Below, one piece after another: positions 49,742 through 62,750 of a DNA stretch of 64,000 bases (position 1 is its first letter; each line of letters starts with the position of its first letter). The DNA lies in contig NC_053048.1 of NCBI RefSeq assembly GCF_003473485.1, forward strand, positions 48,729,755 to 48,793,754. The letters are read 5' to 3'. The notes under the pieces were generated by a model. The model worked only from the letters and a program-made list of their open reading frames with translations, was not told the DNA's origin and did not search any database. Origin of the DNA: Medicago truncatula. Its lineage: Eukaryota > Streptophyta > Magnoliopsida > Fabales > Fabaceae. The translations under genes were made by a program, and so were the position numbers.

Positions 49742-50658
49742 GAACATTTTGAAATTGTTTTTATTATACATAAAGGGTGTGTTTGGTAAAAAAAAAGTTA
49801 TAAGCTAACTGATGGCTGATAGTTTATAGCTGAAAAATTAGCTGATTAAAATTAAAAGTGTTTGGTAAAATTAGCTGTTGAAGTGACTACAAATATAAAA
49901 TGACATAAAAGAACATGCTTGTTTATTTTTTTTTTAATATCATATATATAATTTTTATTACTTAATGCATTTATTTTTAAATATTTAAATATATTTCAAA
50001 TTATTTTCATCTCCAAAATAATAAATGCATTTATGAATTCAATCGAATTTTTTTATTTAACAGTTTTTATTTTATTTTTATGAATTTGATATAACTAAAC
50101 TTGCTTCACTATTATAAATGGGGATGATTATCTTTTTAGTACAAATCAGTAAGAACAATGCCTGTATTAATGTCCCTAAGTTTTTTTCTTCGAGAAAACA
50201 AGGAATATCTAGTCAAAAGAAAACGAGCAATAAGAACCAGTCGCTTTTGACTGTACATATCGAATAGACTCTTTCACATCTACCTCTCAGATAAAATCCA
50301 AATAAATAAATTAGATCGAAAAATAGGATTGGAGTTCCTCTACAATTTTCAAATAATTTTTAAATATATTTAATTCAAGCTAATGGTTCAAATACCAGCT
50401 GCACCAAGTGCGATTTCTATTTGGGTTGCAACCCAATCCAGTTCCAAAAAATTGACATCAAGAGCATACTCCCTTTGATTTCAAGTATTATATCAACCAG
50501 TACTAATAATTAGCCTAACATTCATTTTCAAAAGTATAATAACTAGCCACCAAAACCCAGAGGAGATAACTTCAAATCCTAAAAGCAGAATGATCTGCTT
50601 CTACCAAAACTTAAGTAAGATGACCGAAACCACAAAAGAGAAAAGTTAACCGTGAATC
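49742..50658. other. Intergenic, includes the pyruvate kinase 3' flank
   Basis: A half MITE (gggtgtgtttggtaaaa, about 49776) is followed by AT-rich DNA. The last few hundred bases should contain the 3' UTR of the pyruvate kinase gene. Confidence 0.4.
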
Positions 50659-53600
50659 TCAATCTTCGAGCTCGATAATCTTAACCACAGATGCATCACC
50701 AACTTTCTGGCAAATAACCACTCTATCATGTGGCTTTATAACTCCTGATGCTTTTCCATGATCAAGTGCTACCTTGAGAATAGACTCGTTACTGGCACTT
50801 GTTGATTCAGCCTGCACGCGAAGTATGAGATCAATACCTAATTAGTCTCAGATCATCGAATATATGTCATGCAAAATGAAGTTCAATGTTTCCATATCCT
50901 AAGATGATTTTAAAAATGTACAAAACTTATCCCATTATCTACCCAGAAAGGCTACAAGGAGCTCTTCAGTCGGAACCCAACCCCTATATTCAGCATCCAA
51001 TACTCCTTCCATCCCCCCAAAAGAACAAACCTTAATAACAAAACAGATGAACTCAGTGAAACAAAATTCCCATAAGAAAAAGAACTTACAGGATGTCGAG
51101 GATCAGCAAGCATGGGAAAGAGACCTCTAACAATAAGTGATTGCCTTGCCTGTGTCATGAATTATAAGTTGGTAAACAAGATGATCAAAACATAAACAGC
51201 ATAACATCAATCCTGGTAAGTTTCTAATCACAAAGAAAGAACTATGTGTCCAAATTCAGCCAAGTCGAGCATCAACTTCCAAAGCTGACTACCATTTATG
51301 CTTGCATTTGCTTTGCACAGGATACTATTAATAACAGTTGGGAAAACTTGCAGTATACATAGACTGTAATATGATTGATACATATATGTAAAAATATCTA
51401 CTTGATAGTAAATTTTGATTGTAGCATAAACAGTAATATTATATAAATATATAGATAGATAGTAGTATAGCAATTACTCCTTCTGTCCCACAATAACTGT
51501 CACATTTGACCGTTTCACACAGATGAAGAAAATATGATAAATGAAGGAAAAAGAACTGTGATTTTACTAAAGTATCCTTATTAACCATTGGTGTATTTCC
51601 ATTATAAAAAATTCCAAGTGAAAAATAACAACTTGTGAGTTATGAGTGACCCACGTAGTGTTAATTAGATGGTACAATTGGAAGAAAAAATACGAAATTC
51701 AAAGTTGATTGATAGTGACACTCTTTTTGGGACTTTTTTTCATTGTAAATGTGACAGTTATTATGGGACCAAGGGAGTACATTAGCAGTAAATAAGCTTT
51801 CCCACAACTGAGTTGGTAGTTGGTCCTGGAAACAAGAAACAACGGAATAAATTGTTTTTATTTAGCAATAATGTAATGAGCAAAAAAGGATTATTGTGAA
51901 AAAGTTATGAACTCAATATGCACAATATAAACTGTCTATGCTACAAAGGGTTTTCAGAAAAGTTAATTTGATAGAAAGTTATTCATTAGTCATCCTACAA
52001 AATGTTACTCATTAATCATCAGTGTAAATCTTATTTTATATTTACAACTATGGAGATTTGACTCAATTGTCATAATTCATAAATACCTCCAAAATTGAAA
52101 TCACCCAATTAAAGTGGAGAGAATTTAATGACATTCAGAAACACCCTTATCACCTTATCACATTTAATCCTTAAAATCAGGAAATTTAGATTATATAATG
52201 GTTATATCTCAAAGTTACAATTCTCCCCGGTGTCAATTTGGGCGGGCTAGTTTAGCCTAAAAAAAATCTCAAAGTTATAACAATGATAGAAACCAGTCTG
52301 TCAAAAATGACGGAAGCGTTGTTCACATTCATGGAAGCTAACAGAAAATAAGATGTAAATGAGACAAAAGTTAAAAGCTAACCTCAAAAGCTCCACTAAA
52401 GCTCCATTTAAGCTGATTTGTCTTGAGCCTGGGTATCACAACAGAGAGAACCGGCATCGTTGGCCTATACTTTGCTATCAATCTGAAAAGTACACGTGTC
52501 AAGTTTAGAAAAGTTTTCCCGAGATTTGTGAAAATACAGGGAAGAAAATTTAATATGATATTCATTGATCCATAGCACTCATTTTCTACGACTTGATCCA
52601 ATTCAAAAGAAGACTAGTTCAATATAATTTCCCTTGATGGTAACTACGAATAATTTATAACAAATTATTTAAAGAAAGTACCTTGCAGCCCTTCCAGATG
52701 AAGTGAAGCAAATGATAACAGAAGCCTTCACCTTAATAGCTGCTCGTACCTAAATAAATAGGATTTTCATTTTAGAAGATTCCTTCCATATATGAACTTA
52801 GAACAAACACCAACACGGAAAGAAGCAAAAACAATAGATGAAAATTATTATTTTTTCAGCAGAAGCACTAGAAATTAAAATGCCTCCCAAAGCATGTGGC
52901 CCCATCAAAGGAATAGACGAATACAGCCTTACCCTCAAAAGTAAAGGGGCAGATATTGAAACAACAACCTTTGACCACCACGTCAATAGACCACAACCAC
53001 CCTAAAACTTTCGCCTCACCGTCTCATGCACTAGGAATCACCATTAAAAATATTAAGGGCAAGGTTAAAAAATAATTACCGCAGAGGATGCTATGGATTC
53101 CAAATGGGTCATGGGTTCTCCCACAAATTTGACTGTCTTCTTAAAATAAAGGTCTTGATTGAAAACTTTCTCAGCCTGAAACAGAAGGCAGAGACATCAG
53201 CCAGTATCCTTAGTGAAATTTCAAACAGGTCATTAACATAAACCAAAGGATTCACGTAACTAATACCATGCTATGCTATTATGCAAAAAGAAGCACAAAT
53301 GACAGGAAGAAATTAACATCCAAATAAAGAAAAGAATTGAGAACAACTCAGTTTCCTGCAATTTTAGAAGATATTACACAAATGTTGGTGCATCATATTA
53401 TTCATAGCGAAACCATAAACAGTTTTTAATACAACAAGCAACCAATTTACACCATAGACTCCTTAGCCCTGTTTTGCTTGTATATCATGACTAATGAATT
53501 AAGTTACATAAAGAAAAGGTTAAAAAATTATCTGGCTATTGAACTCAGGTCATTCAGACCATAGAATCTTATTCGGGTTACAAGAAACTCATGAAAATGG

Positions 53601-56600
53601 AATTTCACTGTTCAATAATATCCGACACGTGCACATTTATTGTAAAGGCGATGGCAAACAATTATTTGTAAAACGAGAGATACTCAGCAACACCAATGAT
53701 AGGTAGAAACTAGAAATGCAAAGTAGAGCACACTACTGCCTTGACAAAAATATAGACAGAGTCAAGGAGCACATAAACTCAGGAATTTCTCTCCAGTCAA
53801 ACAATTGCCAAATTAGAAATGTTTACAAGACTGAAGTTATCAACCACAAAACAGTACGATACCAATTCAAATTATTTAGGCCAAAAGCTCCTAATTCACA
53901 GAATTTTTTATCAACAATGTTGCCCGAAATTGAAATAACAGAACAAATCTTAAGTGCCAAACAAATTTAAAGGAACTTCGAAATGCACTTACTTCTGAAC
54001 AAATCTTGCCAACCGTAGAAATAGTCTCAACAGGATATAATCCACGTAAAGTCTCGGCACCCAGAAGAATTGCATCACTTCCTGTATATTAATAACAGTT
54101 CAATAAAATATAAATATCTATTAACCATTTCTAACAAACCACATAGCAAAACAATTTCCAACAAACCACATAGCAGAATAAGCACTATTAGAAGAACACA
54201 AAATCATTGAGAAGAGGCAAAAACCAGGGCAAGAAAAGAATAAATATTTCTTAATAGTCTTTATTAATCAGGAAATGAATTTTGACATGCAAAATGCAAA
54301 AAATATGTCAAAAAAACAGCAATATTTCCTGTCTTTGATAATCACCTACAGGCTACCATTTAACATGCAAACCAACAACAGCAACTCAACAGACAACTTG
54401 AGCAGATAGATTGGCACTAATGAAAGTTATGGCATAGTTGAAGTAGACCTGAAGAAAACTCCTGCATTACTGATCTATACACCAATTTATGTATAATCCT
54501 ACTATACTGACACCTTCTAAGTAACATACTTCCTTTTTTATGTAATACATAATGATTCACTTCATTACTTTTACCCCTCTTTAACTTTCTCACTTTGACA
54601 TACACTTCCTGGAGTGCCCCATCACACTTTTTTTTGTGCTACACACCACATACATGGCACGTTCAATTTCTGAAATCACCTACATTCACTTCTTAGTTTC
54701 ACACGCACACTATGCTGTATTTCTAGATTCTATAGTGAGTTGCTTATTTTACACACTACCTACAATATTACAATGTATAAGTCAATAGGTTACCATGACC
54801 AAAAGTCTATAATATCATATACTATTGTACTTCCAATATCTACCCAAAAATTTTCCATAATTTAATAGAGTTGACCATGTTCTAATATGAGATTTTTAAA
54901 GTGCTTAAGACTAAACTTTAAGAGAAAAGTGTCTTTGATGAATGATAATCAATTTTACTGGATAACATGCAAACCAGTATGAACAGAACAGTGTAATACT
55001 ACAGTCACCAACTTAACTAGTGGTATCATATGACCGGTACTCACCATCTAACACAGCATTGGCAACATCAGTGGCTTCCGCACGAGTTGGTCTTAAGTTG
55101 TCAGTCATGCTATCCACAACACGTGTGAGCACAGCAGGCTTCCCAGCCATATTACACTTGTAAAGGGCCGACTTTTGGAAGAAAAAGACCTACAAAAGCA
55201 AATGGTATTTGAGTAACATATCAGCAACAAACAGTCTTAGAAATATTACGAATTTGCCTAAATTAAGATGGTTATAATGGTATGATAGTTGTTTGGGACA
55301 TTAAAATTAGGTAACAGTTCATTAAGCTTATTCAGATCAACAACGTAAACATCCCGTTCCAATCCAAAAAGCATATAGCACCACTCCACAAAAGCTTATT
55401 TTCTTTCATTGTTCTAGGTTTTTAGGTTTAACATCAAACCTCCACTTCATGGATGACTATTGAGTATTGATGCATTAATTACTGATATAAAAAAAAAATA
55501 AAGAAATGGTTTTCAGAATCGTCACAATATCTATATCATATATAAAACTTCACAGTTAAAAGAGAAATTTGAGACGATTTTGAAGATTTAGTAAATTCAA
55601 TTGTTTCCAAAACAACCTCATTCAAGTAATTAGAAACTGGGTGCTTAGGAAACTATACAGTTTAAAAGATCCCCAGGTACTTAGGATATATTATCCGTCT
55701 ATTTATTGAAACTTTATATGAATTATTAAGTACACTATCAACATATGCCTAAAGCACAACAACACAGAATTAGTAAAGAGCACTTCAAATTACACGTAGA
55801 GACTAATTACTACAAAGAATTAACCTTCTCTGGTGGAAGATCAATGCCCAAATTCCCACGGGACAGGATGATTCCATCAGCTTCTTGTAGAATCTCATCA
55901 AAATGGGTCAATCCCTAAAAAAAAACAGATATATAAATGCAGTTGAATCAGCATAGCTGATAAGGATCTAACTAAGAAATAATTTAATTTAGTCCAGTAC
56001 ACAATTAAGAAATGCAATTCACCTCAACATTTTCAATCTTTGCAAAAATTTGAGTCTGGCTTAGATCACCTAATGTAGAAAGGAATTCACGTGCCTGTAT
56101 TTTAAACACATAAGGTATGTTAGTAGAAATCCTGGATCAGAAATAGGAAAAAATTAAATGACCAATTCTGAACTTCAGACAATGAAACCAACCCAAAAGA
56201 TGTGGAACACAAATTACCTGGCGAACATCTTCAGCATGCCTAGTATATGACAATGATAGAAAATCAATTTTGTTTTTTACTCCCCAGGTGCTTATAACCT
56301 GCAACGAGAAAAAATTATACTCCAGAACAGAAAAGAAACCTACAATCCAGACAGACAGAAGCTCTACATGTTTGACGGTACATACTCACTAAAACATGCA
56401 AGTGAATAATTACCTCCTTGTCTTTTTCAGTGAGGGTAGGCAAATCAATATGAATTTGAGAAGCATGCAAGGTAAACAATGCCCCAGCCAATGTTGCTGA
56501 ATTTTTAACAGTACAAACAACGTCCTGCCCTGCAACTTCAGCTACCTGCATAGTTTCAGGTAGAATTCATCATGAATGTAAGACTTCTTTCAACTTTTTC

Positions 56601-58229
56601 TATTCATGCCAGGCTAGGATGCTAGGCCCATTGTATAGATTTAGAAATATCAAATTACAAAATTTAACTTCAATTACCCAAAATCGCAATATAAAAGTTA
56701 TTAACAAATGGCTGATGCAGATTAAAAATATACTTCAGAACACCACAATAACAAAATAGAAAGCGACCTATTGGAATAAATTTTTCCTTTCAGATCCACT
56801 TATCTTACCTCTAGCCATACAGAAGTAGTTTCACTTCCTGTGAACAAGTATTGCCCAACGAAAATGGTGTCTCCCGCCTTCACTGACTGTAAACAGTATG
56901 AATAAGATTAAGGTTAAAATTAACACAAACAATTCAATTAAAGCAACAAAGAATGAGTTTATTTTGCGCTAAGCTAAGCATTGGTAGTTGGTAGGAATAC
57001 GTGAATCTGGTAAATTCACAGAGGTTTGAAAATTTAAATGAACCTTGGCAAGTCCATCAAAATTGATAGGCAGTATCTCTGAAGAAGCTTCTTGCCCCTG
57101 ATCAGGAGTCAGGATAACCTGACTATCAGCCTGAAGGGAAATCGATGTCTCGTTTTTGTTAACAACCTGCATCTCAGCACCAACCGTGTCCAGCATAACC
57201 TGACAAAGATAACAAAGAAACCAACAAAACACTCAACAAAATTGAAAGCAACAATAGACACATCCATCCACAAAACGTTAATCATAACAAAACAAACAAA
57301 AACATGCAAAATACAATGCGGTTAGTTTTAAGCTTTTAGTAACCACTTACAGCACAGAGCTTCTTAGAAGTTTTGATAGCAGCCTTCAAATTTTCCAGAG
57401 TCTCTTGGTGATATTCGGAGTCACCCCAAGAAAAATCGAAACGAGCCACTACAACAAACATTACAAAACCTCATCAAATAACCGTCTATTAAATGTTGGA
57501 TTTAACTCATATACAACGTCACTATTAATCAATCCTAAACAACATATCAATAAAAAAAACTGACTTTAATCATAACAAGTCACACACTAGATGGTGTAAA
57601 ACCTTCCGGTGTATGTTTGGATATAAGCCGGGAGTTTGACAAAATCAGTTATTTTGTTGAATCTTCAGTCTCCACAACTTGTGCCAAAACCACGGGGTGG
57701 CTCACCGTGATTTTGCCAATCTCTAGGTTAATCTAAACATACGCTTAGCCGACGTTTGGTTCCACATTTGAAGCCACATAATTGATTATGGAGGTGTAAA
57801 ATTGACTTTGACATGTTTGGTTGCTCTCGAATAGTTAAAGTGATTTCTACAGTGAAATTTACCTTTCAACTAACATAAATCACTTTACATTCAAGTCACT
57901 TTCAAGTAAAATCAATTCATTCAAAATCAATTTTGTCACTGTAAAAACCAAACATGCACTTAGAATAAGAAACAAGAATAATATATATACCAGACATTCC
58001 GGCTTTGAGACAAGAAGAAATAACATCAACTGAACGAGATTTAGGTCCCAAGGTACCAACGATCCTTGTCATTGCAGGAAAAAAGCTCTGAAAAAAAAAT
58101 TAATAACAATAATGATAATAATAAACGAGAAAGAAAAAGAAGAAGAGTAAAGAGAGTTACGGTTTTGGCTGGCTCAAGGATTGAGATCATCCGAATAGGT
58201 TCTTCGATAAGCAAGTTACTTGAATGCAT
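50659..58229 (-). CDS. PK: Cytosolic pyruvate kinase (At2g36580/At3g52990 type), 16 exons
   Basis: Exons on the minus strand: 58229-58161, 58087-57991, 57448-57351, 57199-57044, 56886-56809, 56545-56414, 56298-56218, 56094-56023, 55914-55825, 55189-55045, 54081-53993, 53175-53080, 52749-52682, 52482-52383, 51149-51090, 50811-50659. The sum is 1584 nt, 527 aa, the length of this Arabidopsis clade. It converts phosphoenolpyruvate and ADP to pyruvate and ATP at the end of glycolysis. The start MHSSNLL is the family start; no transit peptide. Kept: AKIENVEG with K256, [16 protein letters not shown]-terminal KIIELED. Altered against classic kinases: [22 protein letters not shown] (280-284), GAET (347-350). 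Introns carry a MITE in intron 2 (57745-57962) and in intron 14 (51475-51779). Next to PXC1, as in Arabidopsis. Confidence 0.97.
51475..51779. mobile_element. Stowaway-type MITE in intron 14 of the pyruvate kinase gene
   Basis: Ends tactccttctgtcccacaat and, reversed, tactcccttggtcccataat, followed by ctgtcacattt on both sides of the element, flanked by TA. It lies between exons 14 and 15 and leaves the splice sites intact. Confidence 0.85.
57745..57962. mobile_element. MITE-like element in intron 2 of the pyruvate kinase gene
   Basis: The interior aaatcactttacattcaa and caaacatgcacttag, with gtttggtt at the left, match the GTTTGGTT-type sequences at 4750-5260 and 9050-9310 in the RPL24 units. 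Inverted ends are approximate. Confidence 0.5.
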
Positions 58230-58656
58230 TTTTGCTTCTTCTTGTTGTTGAATCAAAACCCTAGAACAGGAAAACGCAGAGAGAGAGAGAGAATAAAGAA
58301 GAACGTTGGATCAGTGAATGGGGGCTGCGTGAAGAGACCGAAGGGTGTTTTCAGTTTAAATACCTAGAAAGAAAGAAAGAAGGTTTCTTGGGAAAGGAGG
58401 AATATGCTTCCGCTTTTGTATTGCTTCTATTCTATACCCTTTAGTCCTTTACCACACTCCTACTTCTAGAACAACCAAATACACACTCCTCAATGTTTTT
58501 GTTTTTTCGGGTATAATAACGCATGTAAATTATATTTTTATTTTATTTTATAAAATTTATATTTTGATTAAAATTATATCTATAGATACTTGTCACTTAT
58601 CGTAATAAATCAATATTATTTTTTTCAATCATACCTACTATTGTGAATATAATATA
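58230..58656. promoter_or_regulatory. 5' leader and promoter region of the pyruvate kinase gene
   Basis: It has a (GA)n run at 58280-58292 in the presumed leader and pyrimidine-rich DNA after it. An upstream in-frame ATG at 58256 would add nine residues, but the family starts at MHSSNLL. No clear TATA box. Confidence 0.4.
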
Positions 58657-60077
58657 TGTTGGAACAAAATGTGTTTAACATTATCTGTTGAGAGTTTTTA
58701 TGATAACAAGGTATTAAAAATTGTCGATTTAATTTGCTAATATTTGTTCAAACGTACAGGACCGTAAACAAAAATTTGATATCTTTATTAGGTTCTGAAA
58801 GAACAAATTGAGAGTTATGGAATCAACAAAAAGGAAGCTTGATGCATCTGAAGAAAAGTGCTCCTGAAGTGATGAAATCATCAGAAGTAAATTCATTAGT
58901 AGCAAGATCACCAGAAGCTGAAGTTCATCAGAAGATGAGAGACTTAAGCTTCAAAGGTTGTTCATTTGATTTGATCTCGTCTAAGCACTGCATAAGATCA
59001 GGAGAGTGAAGCAACGACTAATTCAAATGAAGTTGAAGACATTGGATACTTGTTTTTTAAAGTGCGTTGACAGAGTACAATTGTACGAAGTGTACAACCA
59101 CTACCTGCACTACTCAGTTTGTGTCTCTGCTACAAGACAAGAATAACAGCTCTGCCTGCAACAATGTTCCTTTATACTTGGAATGGATTTGAAATTGATC
59201 CTTCATAGGATAATAACCATATCAGGCAAAAGATCATTGGTGATTGATCAAAGCTTCAAACGACTCTATTTTGATGTGTTGGATATTCACAACGTCTCTT
59301 TCACGCCTCTATATAAAGGAGTGAAAACTCAGAGAATGACAAGACTCTACAACAATTTACAAGCGCAAAAACTCTGCTGAAATTGTTCTGCATCAAAAGT
59401 TCACTTAGAATTTATTATCAAAGTTCATATCTTAGAAATTCTAGAGTCTTAAGAGTCTGTATCTGATTTGTATTTTGATCACCACTGATTGACAAGACTC
59501 TACAACAATTTACAAGCGCAAAAACTCTGCTGAAATTGTTCTGCATCAAAAGTTCACTTAGAATTTCTTATCAAATTTCATATCTTAGAAATTCAAGAGT
59601 CTTAAGAGTTTGTATCTGATTTGTATTTTGATCACCACTGATTGTATATCAAGTGTTCAACCTCAAACATTTTTCTTTGTAATTCTGTTTGAATAGAAGT
59701 CTCTTGCAGTTGTGCTTGAGCATAAGAAATATCTTGATTGTGTTCAGGAGCATATGAAATATCTTGCAGTTGTGCTTGAGTAGTTTGAAATCTCTTGCTA
59801 GTTTTAGCAGTGAGCAGTTGTAATCAGATATTACATTTTAGTGAACTCTCCTTGGAAGTGCAAGGGGGACATGACTACTTCCGGTTTATGGAAGGAACTT
59901 GTATAATTGCTTTGTGTTTTTCTTCTTTCTCTCTCTGTTTTATTTGCTGCAATTAGTTCTGAACATCACTTCAGAAGTAGAACTCTTTCTGCTTCTGATC
60001 AGTGTTTTCAGCTTAAGAGAAAACGAAGAAAAAGGTAACACAATTCAACTCCCTTTCTTATATTTTTCTCACCTTCG
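58657..60077 (+). mobile_element. Solo LTR, probably SIRE-like Ty1/copia
   Basis: 1421 bp from tgttggaaca to caccttcg, with the 5-bp duplication ATATA on both sides (58652-58656; 60078-60082). It has a TATA box (tctatataaagga, about 59308) and long LTR size as in legume Sireviruses. There is no internal region, so it arose by LTR-LTR recombination. It includes a 153-bp direct duplication (59338-59490 and 59491-59643). A fossil without coding capacity. Confidence 0.8.
59338..59643. repeat. 153-bp direct duplication inside the solo LTR
   Basis: gacaagactctacaacaatt starts at 59338 and 59491; both copies run to ttgatcaccactgattg with few differences. Confidence 0.92.
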
Positions 60078-60082
60078 ATATA

Positions 60083-61230
60083 AACTCTTAACATTAGTAG
60101 CCCCCATCATATAAACTCTTAAGCATAAAAGTAAGCAATTAAGCGCAGTAAAAAAATAAATAAAAAAAAAACAATTTTAACCTTTATATTGGCCAAGAAA
60201 AATATGCTTATCTTTAAATTGTCTATCTATCGATTTCGACTAACATTATATTTAATTTTAATTGTAAAAAAAATTCTTATTCGATGTATTTGTTAGCCTT
60301 TATAATTCATTCTTGTATGCTTCTTAAAAAAATAATTCATTCTTGTACGTTTTTTTTTTTTTTGTGTGTAAACATTCTTGTATATTTCATTTCTATTAAA
60401 GAACTTATTCAAATTTTTCATCGAAAGACATAAACAGGTGGGAGGAGTAGAAACTGCTCTCAGTAAGATTTGAGAGGTATTGAAGAAAGCTATGGGAGAA
60501 GCACACGGTATTAAAGAAAGTAGCCTGCGGTAATTACCTGATTCAAGGATTAAACTGAAATCATAAATGGATGAGAAAGTAAGACCAACATTATGAAAGG
60601 TTGTGCTATCACTTCAATTAGTAAGTGATCGCAAATATGATTTTGTATGTTGCAAACATGAAATCAAATGCACGTGCGTGTGTTTGATTAAATCATGGTT
60701 GTGTCTTTATTTTGTTGAACTATTTTTATTTTTTTAGCAATATTTTGTTGAAGTTATGAAAATAAACTTTGTCAAAATTGTCCTCTAAAATAAATTGTCA
60801 AAATTGTGGTCATTCGTTAAATATGCACAAATTCATTCATGATAATACGTGCGAGTACTTTGTAAAAGAAAAAAAAACCTTTTTGTCATAAATTACAAAT
60901 CATTTTTGTCATCTCATAGGAATTAAGAAATATAATTAATTTTGTATAGAAAAATTATATTTTGAGCTGTTTTACAAAATTGTTCTTAATAAATTATAAG
61001 AAAAAAGATAAATCAAAGCGATGAAAAAAATTAAGGTAATAAATAGTTAAAGATATAATATAAAAATTAACATCAATACTTCATTGATATTGTAAAAAGA
61101 CTTATAATTTATGATATAATAATGTTATTTCTCGCGACAAAACCAATCATGATGTCTCACAAATGACATGTCCTAATTTATGATATTTTTTTTTTTAAAA
61201 AAAAACAACTTATAATAGATTTCTCTGTTG
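60083..61230. other. Intergenic, nothing recognised
   Basis: AT-rich. A short piece at 60470-60530 looks open in one frame (EVLKKAMGEAHGIKESSLR) and ends at a possible donor, but nothing links it firmly to a gene. Confidence 0.3.
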
Positions 61231-61440
61231 TAGATGCTCCAAGAGCTTCCAAAAGTGGAGCCAACAGCAGCGATGAAATGATTTCAGCTCCTCTAATCTC
61301 CAAAGCAACTAAAATTCCACCAGGTTCAACTTGCTCTAAAATGCAAGAAAGAGCCGATTATGTTAATCAGGATCACCACTTTAATAAGAACCATAAACTG
61401 AGAAAATCAGCAACAATTCATTGCTATGAGAGAGTCCAAT
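61231..61440 (+). other. Exon-like open frame without a start codon
   Basis: After a good 3' splice site (tctctgttgtag, ending 61233) a frame runs DAPRASKSGANSSDEMISAP to HYERVQ-type text and a TGA at 61440. It has no ATG start and I do not recognise the sequence. It could be the last exon of a lost gene or chance. Confidence 0.2.
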
Positions 61441-61458
61441 GAAATGTTCCAAAGCTAC

Positions 61459-61723
61459 TACTTCCTCCGTCCCTTAATACTTGATTCATTTGGAATTTTT
61501 TTAAATTTTGACCTAACTAACTTTGACCGTATTTTTTAACTAATATACAAAGATAAATAACATCATATAAGATGTCGTTAGATTCGTCTCGATGAGTATT
61601 TTCAAAATATCAAATTTTCATAATTTTTCCTAAATATATTATTGAAGATATTTAAGCTCAAAGTTATGCATTAAAATGCGTAATAAGGTCAAATGTGTTA
61701 AGTATTAAGGGATGGAGGGAGTA
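61459..61723. mobile_element. Stowaway-type MITE
   Basis: Ends cttcctccgtcccttaatac and, reversed, ctccctccatcccttaatac, flanked by TA. The interior has a typical mobile-element AT content. Confidence 0.85.
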
Positions 61724-61879
61724 TAATTATTGTTTGTTTGCAGAAAGATTTGCTCCATAGAATCAACATCAGTGAGGTATGGAATCCAAGAAGCTGAACA
61801 AGTTTTGTCACAAAGGACCAAAACCAATAAACTTGTGAAATGTGAATAAAATAAGTTGTTTATTTCACTCTATTATAGC

Positions 61880-62150
61880 ATTCTTGAAAACGAGGTAAGT
61901 AGTATTCTAAACCATTGTCACTTTTCTTCTTATGGTGGCCACGTCAGTACTCAAAATACTTCTTTCAAAAGATGTCACTCTTCTTCTAAACCATTGTCAC
62001 TCTTCTTCTTATGGTGGCCATCCCTTTTCAAAGATGTGCATCTCTTTATTTCTAAATGTGACAAATGTCAATGCACCAATAATATCACTAAAAGGAATGA
62101 AATGTCTTTGAACAACATCGTTGAAGTTGAAATTATCCACTTTTTTTTTC
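61880..62150 (+). mobile_element. Ty3/gypsy integrase-region fragment (fossil)
   Basis: One frame holds the zinc-binding region typical of gypsy integrases: SSYGGHVS, then FISKCDKCQCTNNITKRNEM and NNIVEVEI. About 80 bp of it is repeated (61905 and 61985). Only this piece remains; old and broken, no LTRs seen. Confidence 0.75.
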
Positions 62151-62164
62151 CTACGTCAAATTAA

Positions 62165-62750
62165 ACATAAACTCAAGTTATTTTTTTATATTTTTTTTGG
62201 GGTCTGATCTGCTTCAAATTAAGTTCTATTTAAAGCCTTGGTCAATCCGTAATATGACCACTTTATTTGCCTTAAGATATGGCGGGGTTATGATTAACTA
62301 TCTAAAGGCTTTTCATGTCAAGAATAAATTGAGCAGTTTTGGAATTTGACCAGCAAATATGCCCCACAGGCCCACATCATATCATTCGCATTTACTATTT
62401 GTTGCAAAATGATTGAATGAATAAAAAAAGGAAAAAGATTTTTAAACAACCAAACCAAATCCAAAGACAGATGTAAATTTAACCCTCATTTGCCTCTTTC
62501 TTTCACTGTACAGGAAGGAACATGACACTGCCAAATACTGGATGTGCTATGTGAGTAGCAGAGTCACTGATTCAAGATAGATCATATTATAAGCTATGTC
62601 TCAAGACAAGTGCAACAAAGTCATTTATCAAATATTACAAATAGAAAACAATAAATAACAACTCATGCAATTTAAATAACCATGCAATTAGAAGAGGATT
62701 AAAGAGATCAGTTCCATTCCATCGTTGAGCAATGAATAACACTAGTGCTA
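62165..62750. other. 3' flank of the PXC1-type gene
   Basis: No other gene seen; the part next to 62750 should be the 3' UTR of the kinase gene. Confidence 0.4.
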
